Assembly: GCA_027449605.1 (NCBI GenBank)
Contig: DAIDLH010000098.1
Location: forward strand, 1 to 52,769
DNA length: 52,769 nt
Reading direction: 5' to 3'
From: Candidatus Muproteobacteria bacterium
Lineage (GTDB): Bacteria; Pseudomonadota; Gammaproteobacteria; Acidiferrobacterales; Sulfurifustaceae
A model generated the notes under the pieces. That model was given only the letters and a program-made list of their open reading frames with translations, was not told where the DNA came from and ran no database searches. The position numbers were made by a program, and so were the translations under genes. Numbering within the stretch: position 1 is the first letter of the stretch; each line of letters starts with the position of its first letter. This document shows positions 1-10,165 of the stretch, piece by piece.

Positions 1-932
1 TGGCGCTGGCGCGCACGCCGGGCGACGCGCGCTACCTGCTCGCTTCAGGGCGCGGTGCGCGGCTGCCGGAGGCGGAAATGCGCCTGCGCCAGCCCTGCAT
101 CGTCGCGGCCAGCCTCGACGCCGGGGAAACCGAGGGCCTGATTCATTCGGCCGCGCCGCTCGCGATCGAATCGCTGCGCGCGCACCTGGGGAAACATTTG
201 CGCACCGAAGACGCGGTGCGCTGGGACGCGCAACAGCAGATTGTCGTGGCGCGGCGCGAAGAACGCTTCGGCGCGCTGGTGCTGGACAGCCGGCCGCTGA
301 CCGACGCGGACCGCGACAAGCTGCGTGCCGCGATGCTTGACGGCATCCGTCGCCTCGGCATCGAGGCGCTGCCGTGGACGCGCGACGCGCGCGAATGGCA
401 GGCGCGCGTCATGTCGCTGCGACGCTGGCGGCCGGAGGAAAACTGGCCGGAGGTGTCGGACGCGGCATTGCGCGAGACGCTGGAGGACTGGCTCGGACCG
501 TATCTCGACGGCGTCACGCGCCGCGATCATCTGGCGCGCCTCGATCTGTCCGCGATCCTGAAAAATCTGCTCGACTGGGAAACGGCCCGGCGCCTGGAGG
601 AAGAGGCGCCGACGCACCTCGATGTGCCGAGCGGGTCGCGCATACGGCTTGAATATGTTCCGGGCGAATCGCCGGTGCTGAAGGTGAAACTCCAGGAGAT
701 GTTCGGCCTGGCGGACACGCCGCGCGTCGCGGGCGGCAAGGTGCCGGTGACGCTGCATCTGCTGTCGCCGGCGCAGCGTCCGATCCAGGTGACTCAGGAC
801 CTGCGCGGTTTCTGGGAGCGCACCTATCCGGAGGTCAAAAAGGAAATGAAGGGGAGGTATCCGAAACACCCCTGGCCGGACGATCCGTGGAGTGCCCCGC
901 CGACGCGGCGGCTCGCAAAACGACATACGTGA
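1..932 (+). CDS. hrpB: ATP-dependent helicase HrpB, C-terminal part (truncated by window edge)
   Basis: The frame is open from base 3 to the stop at 930-932, so only the last ~309 residues of the protein are inside the window. The segment matches the C-terminal region of HrpB, a DEAH-box RNA-helicase-like protein: a GRGARLP motif near the start, then a long helical region, and the family's diagnostic ending RYPKHPWPDDP. The helicase motifs (Walker A, DEAH) lie upstream, outside the window. HrpB is an accessory helicase of poorly defined cellular role in proteobacteria. The gene ends before an AT-rich 416-base spacer and is not coupled to the next gene. Confidence 0.9.
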   Translation, partial: ALARTPGDARYLLASGRGARLPEAEMRLRQPCIVAASLDAGETEGLIHSAAPLAIESLRAHLGKHLRTEDAVRWDAQQQIVVARREERFGALVLDSRPLTDADRDKLRAAMLDGIRRLGIEALPWTRDAREWQARVMSLRRWRPEENWPEVSDAALRETLEDWLGPYLDGVTRRDHLARLDLSAILKNLLDWETARRLEEEAPTHLDVPSGSRIRLEYVPGESPVLKVKLQEMFGLADTPRVAGGKVPVTLHLLSPAQRPIQVTQDLRGFWERTYPEVKKEMKGRYPKHPWPDDPWSAPPTRRLAKRHT

Positions 933-1218
933 TCTTGATTTCCGAATATATTCCTGACGTTCACGGTACTGGCGTTGCCGCCCGGAACGTCCATGTTGAA
1001 AGAATTTACTTCATGCCAAGCAAAAGCGCTGCATACGGTAGTCCGGCTTGCATCCTGATCATTCGTCGGAGAAATTGACAATTTTTTCCCGCTTCATACA
1101 AGCACTTGTGTTTATATGCCTGAATTCCGATGATGGTCGGATGATGGATTGTCGAATTATTTTACAGTTGGATGTTTGGGTCACCACGAAATGGTAATAA
1201 ATCATTAACTTGTAAACA

Positions 1219-1234
1219 TGGCATCAAATGTGCC
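1219..1234 (+). promoter_or_regulatory. Sigma-54 (RpoN) -24/-12 promoter
   Basis: TGGCATCAAATGTGCC has the invariant GG (1220-1221) and GC (1232-1233) separated by exactly ten bases, and matches TGGCA-N7-TGC of the RpoN consensus. Transcription would begin near 1245, giving a leader of about 105 bases before the ATG at 1349. PEP-CTERM genes are known in several lineages to be controlled by the PrsK/PrsR two-component system acting with sigma-54, which fits this context. Confidence 0.7.
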
Positions 1235-1254
1235 TTCATGCTTACCGCTGCAGG

Positions 1255-1324
1255 CACATTGGAATCGTAGAGTTCTACCAATGTGACCATAATTAATTAA
1301 AGAAAGTGCGTGGCTACCACGCAC
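1255..1324 (+). promoter_or_regulatory. Two hairpins in the predicted 5' leader
   Basis: Hairpin 1 has arms CACATTGG (1255-1262) and CCAATGTG (1278-1285), 8 bp perfect. Hairpin 2 has arms GTGCGTGG (1306-1313) and CCACGCAC (1317-1324) with a 3-base loop. The second stem ends 8 bases before the Shine-Dalgarno GGAGGAG. Such stems could protect the mRNA 5' end, modulate translation, or bind a regulator as DNA palindromes; the sequence does not decide between these. Confidence 0.6.
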
Positions 1325-1348
1325 AACATGCTGGAGGAGTAAATAGCA

Positions 1349-2095
1349 ATGAAGCTTTCGTTCCTTGTGTCGGGCGCGTCGGTGGGCGCGTTGTTGTTGG
1401 CTGCAACCCCGGTTTCAGCAGCACCTGTCTCACTCCAAGTTTGCACCGGGACATCGTGTTGGAGCGCCAACAATTATCAGATTGCCGATGGCGTCGTGGT
1501 GAACTGGACGAATGTGCAGCAACTGGCCAACGCCAATGGGGTCAGTGTCGACCAGTGGGAAGCATCTCGCGGTCTCGATGTGTCGGGCTGGTCGCTGAGC
1601 ATGGATAGCGATCCGTTCGTCACCAACAACTTCACCATCACGAATACCAGCGGCTCAACCCAGACCTATACCCTGGGTACCTCTATCGGTATTTCACCCG
1701 CCATCCCCAGTGGAGCGATGCAGGGGTCGATCGGTTTTACCCTGACCGACAATAATAGTAATGGCGCGACGCTGGCGACCTCCGGGGCATCCATATACAA
1801 AGGCATGATCGACGGAAATGTCGCGCGCACGTTGTGGGATCCTTCGACCAGTTTCACGGCTCCATTTGCGTCTACTTCCTCGAACACCTATTTCGGGTTT
1901 CCCACGCGCGAGACGGCGTCTGAATCCGTCGATTCCACCATTGGAGTCCTGATCACCTTCTCGTTGACGGCCGGTGATAGCGTGGCATTCACCAGTAATT
2001 TTGATGTGGTACCGGTACCGGTTCCGGCCGCCGTATGGTTGTTCGGTTCCGGACTGCTCGCATTGTCCGGCGTATTGCGACGCAAACGACGCTGA
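1349..2095 (+). CDS. PEP-CTERM sorting-domain exported protein
   Basis: 248 residues. The N terminus is a classical Sec signal peptide (residues 1-25, ending VSAAP). The C terminus is a sorting tail: VPVPVPAAVWLFGSG, a hydrophobic helix, then the basic end RRKRR, typical of PEP-CTERM/VPxPA-type signals recognised by exosortase. The mature part is rich in Ser, Thr, Asn and Gly, as in many surface or exopolysaccharide-associated PEP-CTERM proteins, and no enzymatic domain is recognised. The Shine-Dalgarno GGAGGAG sits 9 bases before the ATG. It is monocistronic, between a sigma-54 promoter and a strong terminator. No exosortase gene is in the window, so processing depends on one elsewhere. Confidence 0.85.
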   Translation: MKLSFLVSGASVGALLLAATPVSAAPVSLQVCTGTSCWSANNYQIADGVVVNWTNVQQLANANGVSVDQWEASRGLDVSGWSLSMDSDPFVTNNFTITNTSGSTQTYTLGTSIGISPAIPSGAMQGSIGFTLTDNNSNGATLATSGASIYKGMIDGNVARTLWDPSTSFTAPFASTSSNTYFGFPTRETASESVDSTIGVLITFSLTAGDSVAFTSNFDVVPVPVPAAVWLFGSGLLALSGVLRRKRR

Positions 2096-2123
2096 GCCTT
2101 CCTGCGGTTGTTCCGATCTGTAT

Positions 2124-2147
2124 AAACCCCGCTTCGGCGGGGTTTTT
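2124..2147 (+). terminator. Rho-independent terminator
   Basis: AAACCCCGC, TTCG loop, GCGGGGTTT followed by a T run. Ends the PEP-CTERM transcript. Confidence 0.9.
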
Positions 2148-2218
2148 GTTGTTTGGTGTGTGGAACGGTGACGGTGCATCGTGACCCATCGTTGCCAAAG
2201 TTCACGGATGCGGAGATC

Positions 2219-2638
2219 ATGAGGGCCGGAGCCCACATGATTCACCCCGTCGCGAATTCCTCAAAGCACCTGTTGCTCTCCATCATCGAGCTCGGCGGCT
2301 ACCCGAATTTCACGCCGGTCTACCAGCAGGCGGGTTATGCCGTGGAATCGGCGGCCTCGGTGCGCAAGGCGATTGCGTCACTCAAGAAAGCCGCCCCCGA
2401 CGTGATCGTGGCCGAATTCAATTATCAATCGGATTTCCGCGACCGCACCAGCAGCCTGGAGTCGCTGCTGGCGGTGGTGCAGCGCATGCCGCGTACGCGT
2501 GTAATCCTGTTCTACGAGAAAGAGCACGAGCATCAGCTGGTGAAGCTGACGTCACGCTTTCCCATCCATGAAGCCCTGTCCTATCCCATAGATCCCGCCA
2601 GGCTCGGGGAAAGCCTGCAACGCGCCGTTTCCGGCTGA
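2219..2638 (+). CDS. Receiver-like (pseudoreceiver) protein
   Basis: 139 residues from the ATG at 2219; an ATG at 2237 has a better-spaced GGAG, and the frame is open further upstream, so the start is uncertain. The alternating pattern resembles a response-regulator receiver: LLLSIIELGG strand, AGYAVESAAS strand, then PDVIVAEFN where the phospho-acceptor Asp should be, then RVILFYEKEHEH, and ALSYPID at the end. The position of the conserved Asp is Glu (VIVAE), and the usual Thr/Ser and Lys are not apparent, so it is probably not phosphorylated in the normal way. No output domain. Could instead be an unrelated flavodoxin-like fold. It precedes the ferritin-like gene in the same direction. Confidence 0.5.
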   Translation: MRAGAHMIHPVANSSKHLLLSIIELGGYPNFTPVYQQAGYAVESAASVRKAIASLKKAAPDVIVAEFNYQSDFRDRTSSLESLLAVVQRMPRTRVILFYEKEHEHQLVKLTSRFPIHEALSYPIDPARLGESLQRAVSG

Positions 2639-2768
2639 CCCGGACGACGACCGCGGCCGCCATACGGAGGCGGGAACCCCTCGCGTGGCGGCCGGTCTTA
2701 TTTCCCGATCCCGCGCGCCCAGCGGCGTGGAATTTCCCCGACAAAACCATCCAATCAAGGAGAACACC

Positions 2769-3473
2769 ATGAGCACGGAAACCATCTCTCCCCAGGCCCG
2801 CTACCGCCAGTCCATGGGCCAGTTATTGATGCTCTACACGCAGGTCGACAAGCTCATCATGGAGATTTGCGCCCAGCGCCTGGAGGACGCACCCGACGAG
2901 GAAGCGGAGCTGTCGCTGGCGAAGCAGGTCGGCGACGAAAGCCGCCACGTTTCCATCCAGCGCCAATGGATGCGCGACTTCGGAACCCGTCCGGAGCCGG
3001 TCATCACGCCCGAACAGGAACGAATGATCCGCGCGCATTTCCGTTCGCTGCCGTGGATCGATTTTCTCGCCGATCTGTATGTCTGCGTGGAAGCGCTGGG
3101 GAGCGAGGCGGTGGAGCGCATCGTGCCGCTCGCCGATCCGGGCACGCGCGAATCGCTGCGCGTCCCGCTCACCGACGAGATCGACCACGTCGCCTTCGGC
3201 GTTTCGCGGCTGAAGCGGGAACTGGCGCAGCTTGCCGAGAGCGAGCGCAGGGAATTTCTGGAGCGTCTACCCGTGCGCATCGAAGCGTTGGCGGAGGCCT
3301 TTCACGGCTTCGGTTTTTCCGTGCGCGACATGTTCGTGGCCGTCGGCGCGGATTACGATCGGCTGTGCCGGATGCTGGAAGAGCGCCAGAGTGAACTGAT
3401 CGCGGAACTCGCCGCCGCTCCCCAGGCGGTCGGCCGGCAACCGGCGCGGGAGACAGCGGGTGTTTCATACTGA
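2769..3473 (+). CDS. Ferritin-like di-iron protein
   Basis: 234 residues starting at MSTETIS; AAGGAG lies 7 bases upstream of this ATG, so the longer upstream frame is rejected. The protein is almost entirely helical and carries two ExxH motifs: DESRH (about residues 58-62) and DEIDH (about 137-141). Additional acidic residues lie in neighbouring helices (for example MEIC, ALGSEAVE), the arrangement expected of a carboxylate-bridged di-iron four-helix bundle (ferritin/rubrerythrin/MiaE-like superfamily). A precise substrate cannot be read; oxygenase, peroxidase or iron-binding roles are all possible. It sits between the pseudoreceiver and a small exported protein, each with its own Shine-Dalgarno. 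Confidence 0.65.
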   Translation: MSTETISPQARYRQSMGQLLMLYTQVDKLIMEICAQRLEDAPDEEAELSLAKQVGDESRHVSIQRQWMRDFGTRPEPVITPEQERMIRAHFRSLPWIDFLADLYVCVEALGSEAVERIVPLADPGTRESLRVPLTDEIDHVAFGVSRLKRELAQLAESERREFLERLPVRIEALAEAFHGFGFSVRDMFVAVGADYDRLCRMLEERQSELIAELAAAPQAVGRQPARETAGVSY

Positions 3474-3502
3474 GCGATTAAACGACTGACAAGGAGATCA
3501 TC

Positions 3503-3751
3503 ATGAAATTTCGCCTGCTCATTGCTGCCGTGGTTTTTGCGTTCGCAACCGGCAATGCTTTTGCGTTTCATTGCCCCAAGGAAATGAAGAAAATCGACGA
3601 CGCGCTCGCGGCCAAGCCCGGCGTCGCCGCCGAGCGAATCGCCGAGGTCAAGCGTCTGCGCACCGAAGGCGAGACCCTGCACAAGCAAGGCAAGCACCAG
3701 GAGTCGCTGGATGCGCTCGGGCAGGCCGAGAAGATACTGAACATCCAGTAG
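3503..3751 (+). CDS. Small exported helical protein
   Basis: 82 residues with a clear Sec signal peptide (about 1-21, cleavage after AFA) and a mature chain of ~60 residues with a single Cys near its N terminus (FHCPKEMKKIDDAL). The rest is amphipathic helix with a TPR-like sense (HKQGKHQESLDALGQAEKIL). AAGGAG lies 6-7 bases before the ATG. I recognise the type as a conserved short periplasmic protein of proteobacteria without assigned function. It follows the ferritin-like gene by 29 bases and may be cotranscribed with it. Confidence 0.6.
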   Translation: MKFRLLIAAVVFAFATGNAFAFHCPKEMKKIDDALAAKPGVAAERIAEVKRLRTEGETLHKQGKHQESLDALGQAEKILNIQ

Positions 3752-4069
3752 CGGAAGCGCTGCTGTACTCCATCCCCGCTCACGCGAAGCCTGGCGTGGG
3801 AGTCGTTCCTCGCGCGTTTTCTACGGGCCGACCATGCGCCCGCTTCGGTTGCTCGCAACCGCTCGACGGCAGATTGCGCGGCTTGCCGGCGGGAAGTTCG
3901 TTGTAGCTCTCGGCTTTAAGTCGGGCGGCCGACTGGGAGCGGCTCTGGCCCGATAGGCGGGCGATGTCTGATTCGTTCAGCAAGGATATTCCGTTGCAGT
4001 CGCTTTTTGTCGGAATTCCTCAGAGGTATACTCCGCCGCTTGAAAGACATCATTCCAGGAGGTGCAGTC
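3752..4069. other. Non-coding spacer with a candidate promoter
   Basis: About 318 bases without a supportable gene. The first 200 bases show no clear signal. Near the 3' end there is a candidate sigma-70 promoter (4004-4032) and an AGGAGG Shine-Dalgarno for the next gene. Confidence 0.5.
4004..4032 (+). promoter_or_regulatory. Candidate sigma-70 promoter of the glycine-zipper gene
   Basis: TTTTTG (4004-4009), 17-base spacer, TATACT (4027-4032). The -10 is good and the -35 weak. It would give a leader of about 30 bases. Confidence 0.4.
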
Positions 4070-4552
4070 ATGTCCGAAACCAGTCAATCCGGTTCGTCCC
4101 CGATCGTAAAGATTGCCGCCGTGGCCGTCATTATTTTTTCCGCCGTCGGCGTCGGCATGATGACCGGCATCATACCGGGTGCTTCGTCCAGGAATGCGGC
4201 GCAGGACGCCGCCAGGGACTGTCCCAGTTGCGGCGTGGTCGAATCGATCAAGCTCGTCGAACTGAAGGGCGAGGGATCGGGCGCCGGCGCCGTGGCCGGC
4301 GGCGTGCTCGGCGCCGTGGTCGGCAATGAAATCGGCGCGGGCCGCGGCAAGACCCTGGCCACCGTCGCGGGCGCGGCGGGCGGCGCCTATGCCGGTAACG
4401 AGGTCGAGAAGAACGTGAAGAAGTCGACTTACTTTCGCATCACGGTGCGCATGAACAACGGCGGCGTGCGCACCATTACCCAGAAAACCGATCCCGGTTT
4501 CAAGTCGGGTGACAGCGTGAGGATCGAAAACGGCGCGCTGGTCAGGGGATAG
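4070..4552 (+). CDS. Glycine-zipper 2TM-domain membrane protein
   Basis: 160 residues from the ATG at 4070, which has AGGAGG upstream; an in-frame ATG 63 bases earlier lacks one. Residues ~12-35 form a hydrophobic anchor (VKIAAVAVIIFSAVGVGMM). A Gly/Ala-rich segment at ~70-110 has the repeated G-x3-G pattern of the glycine-zipper 2TM family (GAVAGGVLGAVVGNEIGAG). The C-terminal ~45 residues (YFRITVRMNNG..GDSVRIENGALVRG) match the beta-rich tail of SlyB/Rick_17kDa-like envelope proteins. Unlike SlyB it lacks a lipobox; the anchor appears uncleaved. Envelope-integrity role by family; exact function unknown. Followed by a strong terminator. Confidence 0.75.
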   Translation: MSETSQSGSSPIVKIAAVAVIIFSAVGVGMMTGIIPGASSRNAAQDAARDCPSCGVVESIKLVELKGEGSGAGAVAGGVLGAVVGNEIGAGRGKTLATVAGAAGGAYAGNEVEKNVKKSTYFRITVRMNNGGVRTITQKTDPGFKSGDSVRIENGALVRG

Positions 4553-4598
4553 GCCGGAACGCCGGAACCGAAACACGATCTCGGTTCGTGTCCTGAAG

Positions 4599-4628
4599 GG
4601 GCGCGCTTCATGACGAAGTGCGCCCTTT

Positions 4629-4630
<2 letters not shown>
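4599..4630 (+). terminator. Rho-independent terminator
   Basis: An 11-bp stem with one G-U pair (GGGCGCGCTTC pairing with GAAGTGCGCCC), a 5-base loop and TTTTT. The T run touches the stop codon of the convergent metH gene. Confidence 0.85.
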
Positions 4631-8354
<3,724 letters not shown>

Positions 8355-8420
8355 TCTTCTTCAGATTCCGGCTCTGTTAAGAGCTTCGGGAGTTTACCGG
8401 AAAGCCGCGGTGAATGCCTG

Positions 8421-8452
8421 AAAACACAACACCCCGCGCGCGGCGGGGTGTT
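8421..8452 (-). terminator. Rho-independent terminator (minus strand)
   Basis: Read on the minus strand: AACACCCCGC, 5-base loop, GCGGGGTGTT, then GTGTTTT. A perfect 10-bp stem that separates the upstream gene from metH. Confidence 0.85.
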
Positions 8453-8477
8453 GCGACGGCAAGCAAGCAGAATGGTT

Positions 8478-8933
8478 TTACGCGGCCTTGCCGTACCTGG
8501 CCTTGGCCTTGCGCGCGGCCTTGGCTTCCGCGGGGGAGTAGGCGCGGCCGGACCAGAGCATGGTGTAGGCGATTTCCTCGTTACCGTTCTCGCACAGCTC
8601 CAGCACCTGCTTGAACAGCGGCTGGAAGGTCTCGCTGCGATGCGACTGTTCGTGTTCCTCGAAGGAGCGCCAGAACGTGACGATCAGTGCTTCCTTATCC
8701 TTGAGCGGGTTTTTCACCGCCTGGCCGATGGTCGAGCCTTCGTTGGAGATGGCGCCGCTGTTGAGCGCCACGAAACCGCCGACGAAGCCGGTGTCGGAGT
8801 GATAGGTCTTCACGTTCTCGCACAGTACCGCGACGCGTTCCTGCAGGTCGTCCACGGTGTACTCGGGTTTGAGCAGCACCCGGTTGATCGTGACCACGCC
8901 GTCGGAAGGAAAGCCATTGATGAGTTCAGCCAT
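8478..8933 (-). CDS. Dimeric alpha/beta-barrel protein resembling part of sulfur oxygenase reductase
   Basis: 151 residues; GGAGGT lies 6 bases before the ATG. The pattern is that of the dimeric alpha/beta-barrel superfamily (ABM/IsdG-like monooxygenases, sulfur oxygenase reductase). The stretch TFWRSFEEHEQSHRSETF..LF resembles the TFWxxxxxHExxHR..LF segment I recall from archaeal SOR, where two His of an H-x3-H motif bind iron; that H-x3-H is present here (EHEQSHR). A Cys (VLC) precedes TGFVGG, as a Cys precedes PGFVG in SOR. The third SOR iron ligand (Glu after a WGPWE segment) has no evident equivalent (MLWSGRAY). At about half SOR length this may be a distant single-domain relative or an ordinary ABM protein. 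The promoter carries an IscR-like box. Confidence 0.55.
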   Translation of the reverse strand: MAELINGFPSDGVVTINRVLLKPEYTVDDLQERVAVLCENVKTYHSDTGFVGGFVALNSGAISNEGSTIGQAVKNPLKDKEALIVTFWRSFEEHEQSHRSETFQPLFKQVLELCENGNEEIAYTMLWSGRAYSPAEAKAARKAKARYGKAA

Positions 8934-9008
8934 CGTTGATACCTCCGTTTACAGGGATTTGGGTGTTTTCAACGTCACCAAAATGTGTATTAGGATTTAC
9001 TAATATTC

Positions 9009-9038
9009 CTTATACCAATTCCAGACTAATTTAGTCAA
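9009..9038 (-). promoter_or_regulatory. Sigma-70 promoter of the alpha/beta-barrel gene
   Basis: Minus strand: TTGACT (complement of 9033-9038), 18-base spacer, TATAAG (complement of 9009-9014). The leader is about 65-70 bases. The -35 is embedded in the IscR-like palindrome. Confidence 0.65.
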
Positions 9039-9042
9039 CAAT
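9018..9042 (-). promoter_or_regulatory. IscR type-1-like operator (Rrf2-family box)
   Basis: The core GACT-AAATT-AGTC is a perfect palindrome. With flanks, the 25-base site agrees with the E. coli IscR type-1 consensus as I recall it (ATASYYGACTRWWW / YAGTCRRSTAT) at 22 of 25 positions. It overlaps the -35 element, the position expected for repression by [2Fe-2S]-IscR. A second inverted repeat, TATTAG-N6-CTAATA, lies between the -10 and the start. Another Rrf2 regulator could be the true ligand. Confidence 0.6.
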
Positions 9043-9145
9043 ATGAGGACAGATTGCAGGGATTCAAGAAGAGCAAGATACAAGCCATAAATTCAGGGGA
9101 TTTTATGGGGGTACTGCGAAGGCTCGGACGGACCGGACGCGGGTT

Positions 9146-10165
9146 TTATTCGAAGGAGCGCGAGGTCAGGCCGAGCTGCAACAGGCGCTGGATGAAGTCC
9201 TCGTAGCTGAGGCCGGACTTGATGGCCGAGAGCGTGCAATCCTCGTCCCGCGCAATGCCGGGGTTGGGATTCGCCTCCAGCACGTAAAGCGCGCCGTCGG
9301 CCGCCATGCGCAGGTCGATGCGGCCGTAGCCGTTCATGTCGAGCAGGTGGTACACGCGCTTGCACAGGTGGCCGATGCGTTCTTCCATGCCGTTCGGCAG
9401 GTTGCGCGCGAACTGGTAGTCGATGCCCCAGCGCTCGCGGTACTTGTCGTCCCATTTCACCTTGTAGGTCGCCATGCGCGGCGTGCCCGGTTCGGCGTTG
9501 CCGAACACCAGCTCGCGGATCGGCAGAACCTCGAGCTTGGTGTTGCCGAGCACGGTGACATAAAGCTCGCGTCCCTCGATGTACTGTTCGGCGATGGCGT
9601 CGCCGTGGAGTTTCTCGTGAATCAGCGCCACGCGCTCGCGCAACTGGGTTTCGTTCTCGACGTACGACGCCTTGGCGATGCCGACCGAGCCTTCCTCGGT
9701 CAGTGACTTGACGATCAGCGGATAGATGAACTTGCGCCGCCGGCTGATTTTGCGGCCGAGCCGGAACACGTCGAAGTCGGGGACGCTGACGCGGTGATAG
9801 GTCAGGATCATCTTGGTCAGCGCCTTGTCGCGCGCCAGCAGCAGGCCGCGCGGGTTGCAGCCGGTGTAGGGAATGCGCATCATCTCGAGATAGCTGACGA
9901 CGTAGTAGTCGAAGACGCTGTTGCCGGCGAAGTCTTCCAGCAGGTTGAACGCGATGTGCGGTTTCCATTCCTCGTTCAGCTTGCGGATCGGCGCCAGGTC
10001 GTCGTAGACGCCGACCGCCTGCACCTCATGGCCGAGATTCAGCAACGCGGTCTTGACGTCGTACTCGGTGCGGTACTTCTCCATCCGCGGGTCGTCCTTG
10101 TCGCGCAGGTCGTCCGGCGGCACCAGCGTGTAGTGCACCAGCATCATGACACGCAGTTTTTTCAT
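9146..10165 (-). CDS. ATP-grasp ligase of the D-Ala-D-Ala ligase type
   Basis: 339 residues. ATP-grasp fold: N-terminal pre-ATP domain (MKKLRVMMLVHYTLVPP) and YTGCNPRGLLLARDKALTK, the D-Ala-D-Ala-ligase-like entry to the central domain. These are followed by the ATP-binding lysine in PLIVKSLTEEGSVGIAK, the EQYIEGRELYVTVLG strand, and the metal-binding end DLRMAADGALYVLEANPNPG. Such enzymes join a carboxylate to an amine through an acyl phosphate. The non-Ddl N terminus and the neighbours argue against a cell-wall Ddl. The start ATG overlaps the stop of the upstream peptidase (ATGA), so translation is coupled. The substrate is unknown; a peptide or amino-acid ligase is the best inference. Confidence 0.8.
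   Translation of the reverse strand: MKKLRVMMLVHYTLVPPDDLRDKDDPRMEKYRTEYDVKTALLNLGHEVQAVGVYDDLAPIRKLNEEWKPHIAFNLLEDFAGNSVFDYYVVSYLEMMRIPYTGCNPRGLLLARDKALTKMILTYHRVSVPDFDVFRLGRKISRRRKFIYPLIVKSLTEEGSVGIAKASYVENETQLRERVALIHEKLHGDAIAEQYIEGRELYVTVLGNTKLEVLPIRELVFGNAEPGTPRMATYKVKWDDKYRERWGIDYQFARNLPNGMEERIGHLCKRVYHLLDMNGYGRIDLRMAADGALYVLEANPNPGIARDEDCTLSAIKSGLSYEDFIQRLLQLGLTSRSFE

Larger units (their letters stand above)
933..1348. other. AT-rich regulatory spacer upstream of the PEP-CTERM gene
   Basis: No credible coding frame. The spacer is markedly AT-rich compared with its flanks. It holds an inverted repeat (ACAAG-CA-CTTGT, 1098-1109), a sigma-54-type promoter (1219-1234), two perfect hairpins (1255-1285 and 1306-1324) and a strong Shine-Dalgarno (GGAGGAG, 1333-1339). 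The whole stretch looks dedicated to control of the downstream gene. The 1098-1109 repeat lies about 110 bases upstream of the promoter, a normal distance for a sigma-54 enhancer-binding protein site, but that assignment is inference. Confidence 0.7.

Noticed and set aside
45-926. Long minus-strand frame opposite hrpB
   Set aside because: Low-complexity Arg/His-rich shadow frame typical of GC-rich DNA; the plus strand encodes recognisable HrpB sequence.
8355-8477. SAH or cobalamin riboswitch upstream of metH
   Set aside because: The 5' region is short and occupied by the upstream gene's terminator; no conserved riboswitch core was recognised.
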